Assembly: GCA_964423195.1 (NCBI GenBank) | Contig: CAYRDY010000057.1 | Location: 1-14,146 of the forward strand | Reading direction: 5' to 3' | From: CAKRHR01 sp964423195 | Lineage (GTDB): Bacteria > Bacillota > Clostridia > Lachnospirales > Lachnospiraceae | Length of the DNA stretch: 14,146 bases | Shown: piece after piece, positions 13,241-14,146 of the stretch | Layout of the letters: the number at the start of each line of letters is the position of its first letter | Position numbering within the stretch: position 1 is the first letter of the stretch | The notes under the pieces: model-generated | What the model was told of the DNA's origin: nothing | Database searches by the model: none | Seen by the model: only the letters and a program-made list of their open reading frames with translations | Translations under genes and position numbers: made by a program

Positions 13241-14146
13241 CAGATCTCACCTGCCTTAACAATACAATGTCCGCTTTCAAGTAATCCGTTCGGGTAATCC
13301 TCCGCCGTGGTCTCGCCGGCAATCGCCGTATTTTTGCCGACGGAGACATTGTCCGGGATCACGGAATTCTCCGCGATCGTCACCAGATCAAAGGCATAGA
13401 CCTTCGGGTTGAGGACATTCGGCGCGAATTCGCCGACGCCGAACCGCACATTGTTGCCCACCGTCACATGCTCCGCGACGATCGACTTGTCGATCACACA
13501 GTTCTCGCCAATGCTCGTCCCTGACATGATGATGGAGTCGCGCACCACGCTGCCCGCGCCCACAGTGACGCCGTCGCCGATGACACTGCCGGTCACCTCG
13601 CCGTAGATCTCCGCGCCCTCGCCGATAATGCAGCGCTCCACCCTGCTGTTCTCGCCGAAATACTGCGGCGCCGAATCATTATTATTTGTATAAATCTTCC
13701 AGAATTCCTCGTAGAGATTGAACTCTGGGATGATATCGATCAGCTCCATATTGGACTGCCAGTAGGAGCCGAGCGTCCCGACATCCTTCCAGTAGCCGTT
13801 GAACTCATAGACATAGCAGTTGTGGCTCTTCTCATGCACATATGGGATCACGTGCATGCCAAAGTCGCAGCCCGGCTGGTCCTTCAGCGCGATCAGCGCC
13901 TCGCGCAGCACTTCCCATTTGAAAATATAAATACCCATCGAAGCTAAGTTGGAACTCGGCTTTGCGGGCTTCTCCTCAAACTCCTTGATATTGCTGTTGT
14001 CATCGGCGACGACAACCCCAAAGCGGCTGGCCTCCTCCCACGGCACCGGCATACACGCCACGGTCACGTCCGCGCCCTTGGCCTTGTGGAAATCGAGCAT
14101 CACCTCATAGTCCATCTTGTAGATATGGTCGCCGCCCAGAATCAAT
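13240..14146 (-). CDS. glgC: Glucose-1-phosphate adenylyltransferase GlgC, 5' end outside the window
   Basis: The catalytic subunit makes ADP-glucose and pyrophosphate from glucose 1-phosphate and ATP, the first step of bacterial glycogen synthesis. About 302 residues are visible, starting within ILGGDHIYKMDYE, which holds the catalytic metal-binding Asp. EFEEKPAKPSSNLASMGIYIF follows, with the sugar-phosphate-binding lysine. The C-terminal beta-helix (about the last 140 residues) shows repeated I/V-G hexapeptides such as GSVIGDGVTVGAGSVVRDSI. Roughly the first 120 residues, including the nucleotide-binding loop, lie beyond the window edge. The frame is open to the boundary, so the gene is cut by the window and not truncated biologically. 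Its stop overlaps the glgD start by one base. Confidence 0.97.
   Translation of the reverse strand, partial: LILGGDHIYKMDYEVMLDFHKAKGADVTVACMPVPWEEASRFGVVVADDNSNIKEFEEKPAKPSSNLASMGIYIFKWEVLREALIALKDQPGCDFGMHVIPYVHEKSHNCYVYEFNGYWKDVGTLGSYWQSNMELIDIIPEFNLYEEFWKIYTNNNDSAPQYFGENSRVERCIIGEGAEIYGEVTGSVIGDGVTVGAGSVVRDSIIMSGTSIGENCVIDKSIVAEHVTVGNNVRFGVGEFAPNVLNPKVYAFDLVTIAENSVIPDNVSVGKNTAIAGETTAEDYPNGLLESGHCIVKAGEI

Noticed and set aside
1..14146. Prophage, IS element, defence system or biosynthetic gene cluster
   Set aside because: No transposase, integrase, nuclease-defence, toxin-antitoxin or modular synthase signature was seen; all recognised genes are metabolic, housekeeping or envelope genes in one orientation.

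Overview
The window looks like a piece of a chromosome from a Gram-positive, Firmicutes-type bacterium, most likely a member of the Clostridia and perhaps Lachnospiraceae. The evidence is spoVG, a paired glgC/glgD, a class B sortase, a PrsA-like foldase lipoprotein, strong AGGAGG-type ribosome binding sites and a fairly GC-rich, codon-biased sequence. Every gene I accept lies on the minus strand, so transcription runs from high to low coordinates. Two runs of exactly 100 N (2280-2379 and 3547-3646) are scaffold gaps of unknown true length, and both sit inside tandem repeats.

Layout in transcription order (right to left). (1) glgC (5' end outside the window), glgD and spoVG are tightly packed: ADP-glucose synthesis for glycogen plus a small nucleic-acid-binding sporulation/division regulator, ending at a terminator-like hairpin. 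(2) pth (peptidyl-tRNA hydrolase) and mfd (transcription-repair coupling factor) are housekeeping genes of translation and repair. (3) A strong sigma-A type promoter buried in the 3' end of mfd drives a PrsA-like lipoprotein foldase. Then come a class B sortase and acetate kinase, ending at a clear terminator. (4) A 31-residue membrane peptide, absent from ordinary ORF calling, precedes a PurM/HypE-superfamily (AIR synthase-like) protein. That protein carries repeat-rich insertions and lacks several expected acidic active-site residues. (5) An Lrp/AsnC regulator, a PLP aminotransferase and the tRNA methyltransferase trmL form an overlapping operon.

The gene content is mostly core metabolism and housekeeping, and I see no phage, IS element, CRISPR, toxin-antitoxin or secondary-metabolite locus. 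The unusual feature is how much short tandem duplication there is. A 17-bp array straddles the end of the AIR synthase-like gene and the leader of lrp. A 78-bp in-frame repeat lies inside the AIR synthase-like gene, and a 42-bp duplication of the 3' end of the sortase gene includes its stop codons. A degenerate 25-bp duplication covers the end of spoVG, and a 16-residue repeat forms the tail of the PrsA-like protein. Four consecutive genes (pth, mfd, prsA-like, srtB) each have a hairpin just before their ribosome binding site, and two of these (mfd, srtB) share a near-identical 28-bp hairpin-plus-Shine-Dalgarno leader.
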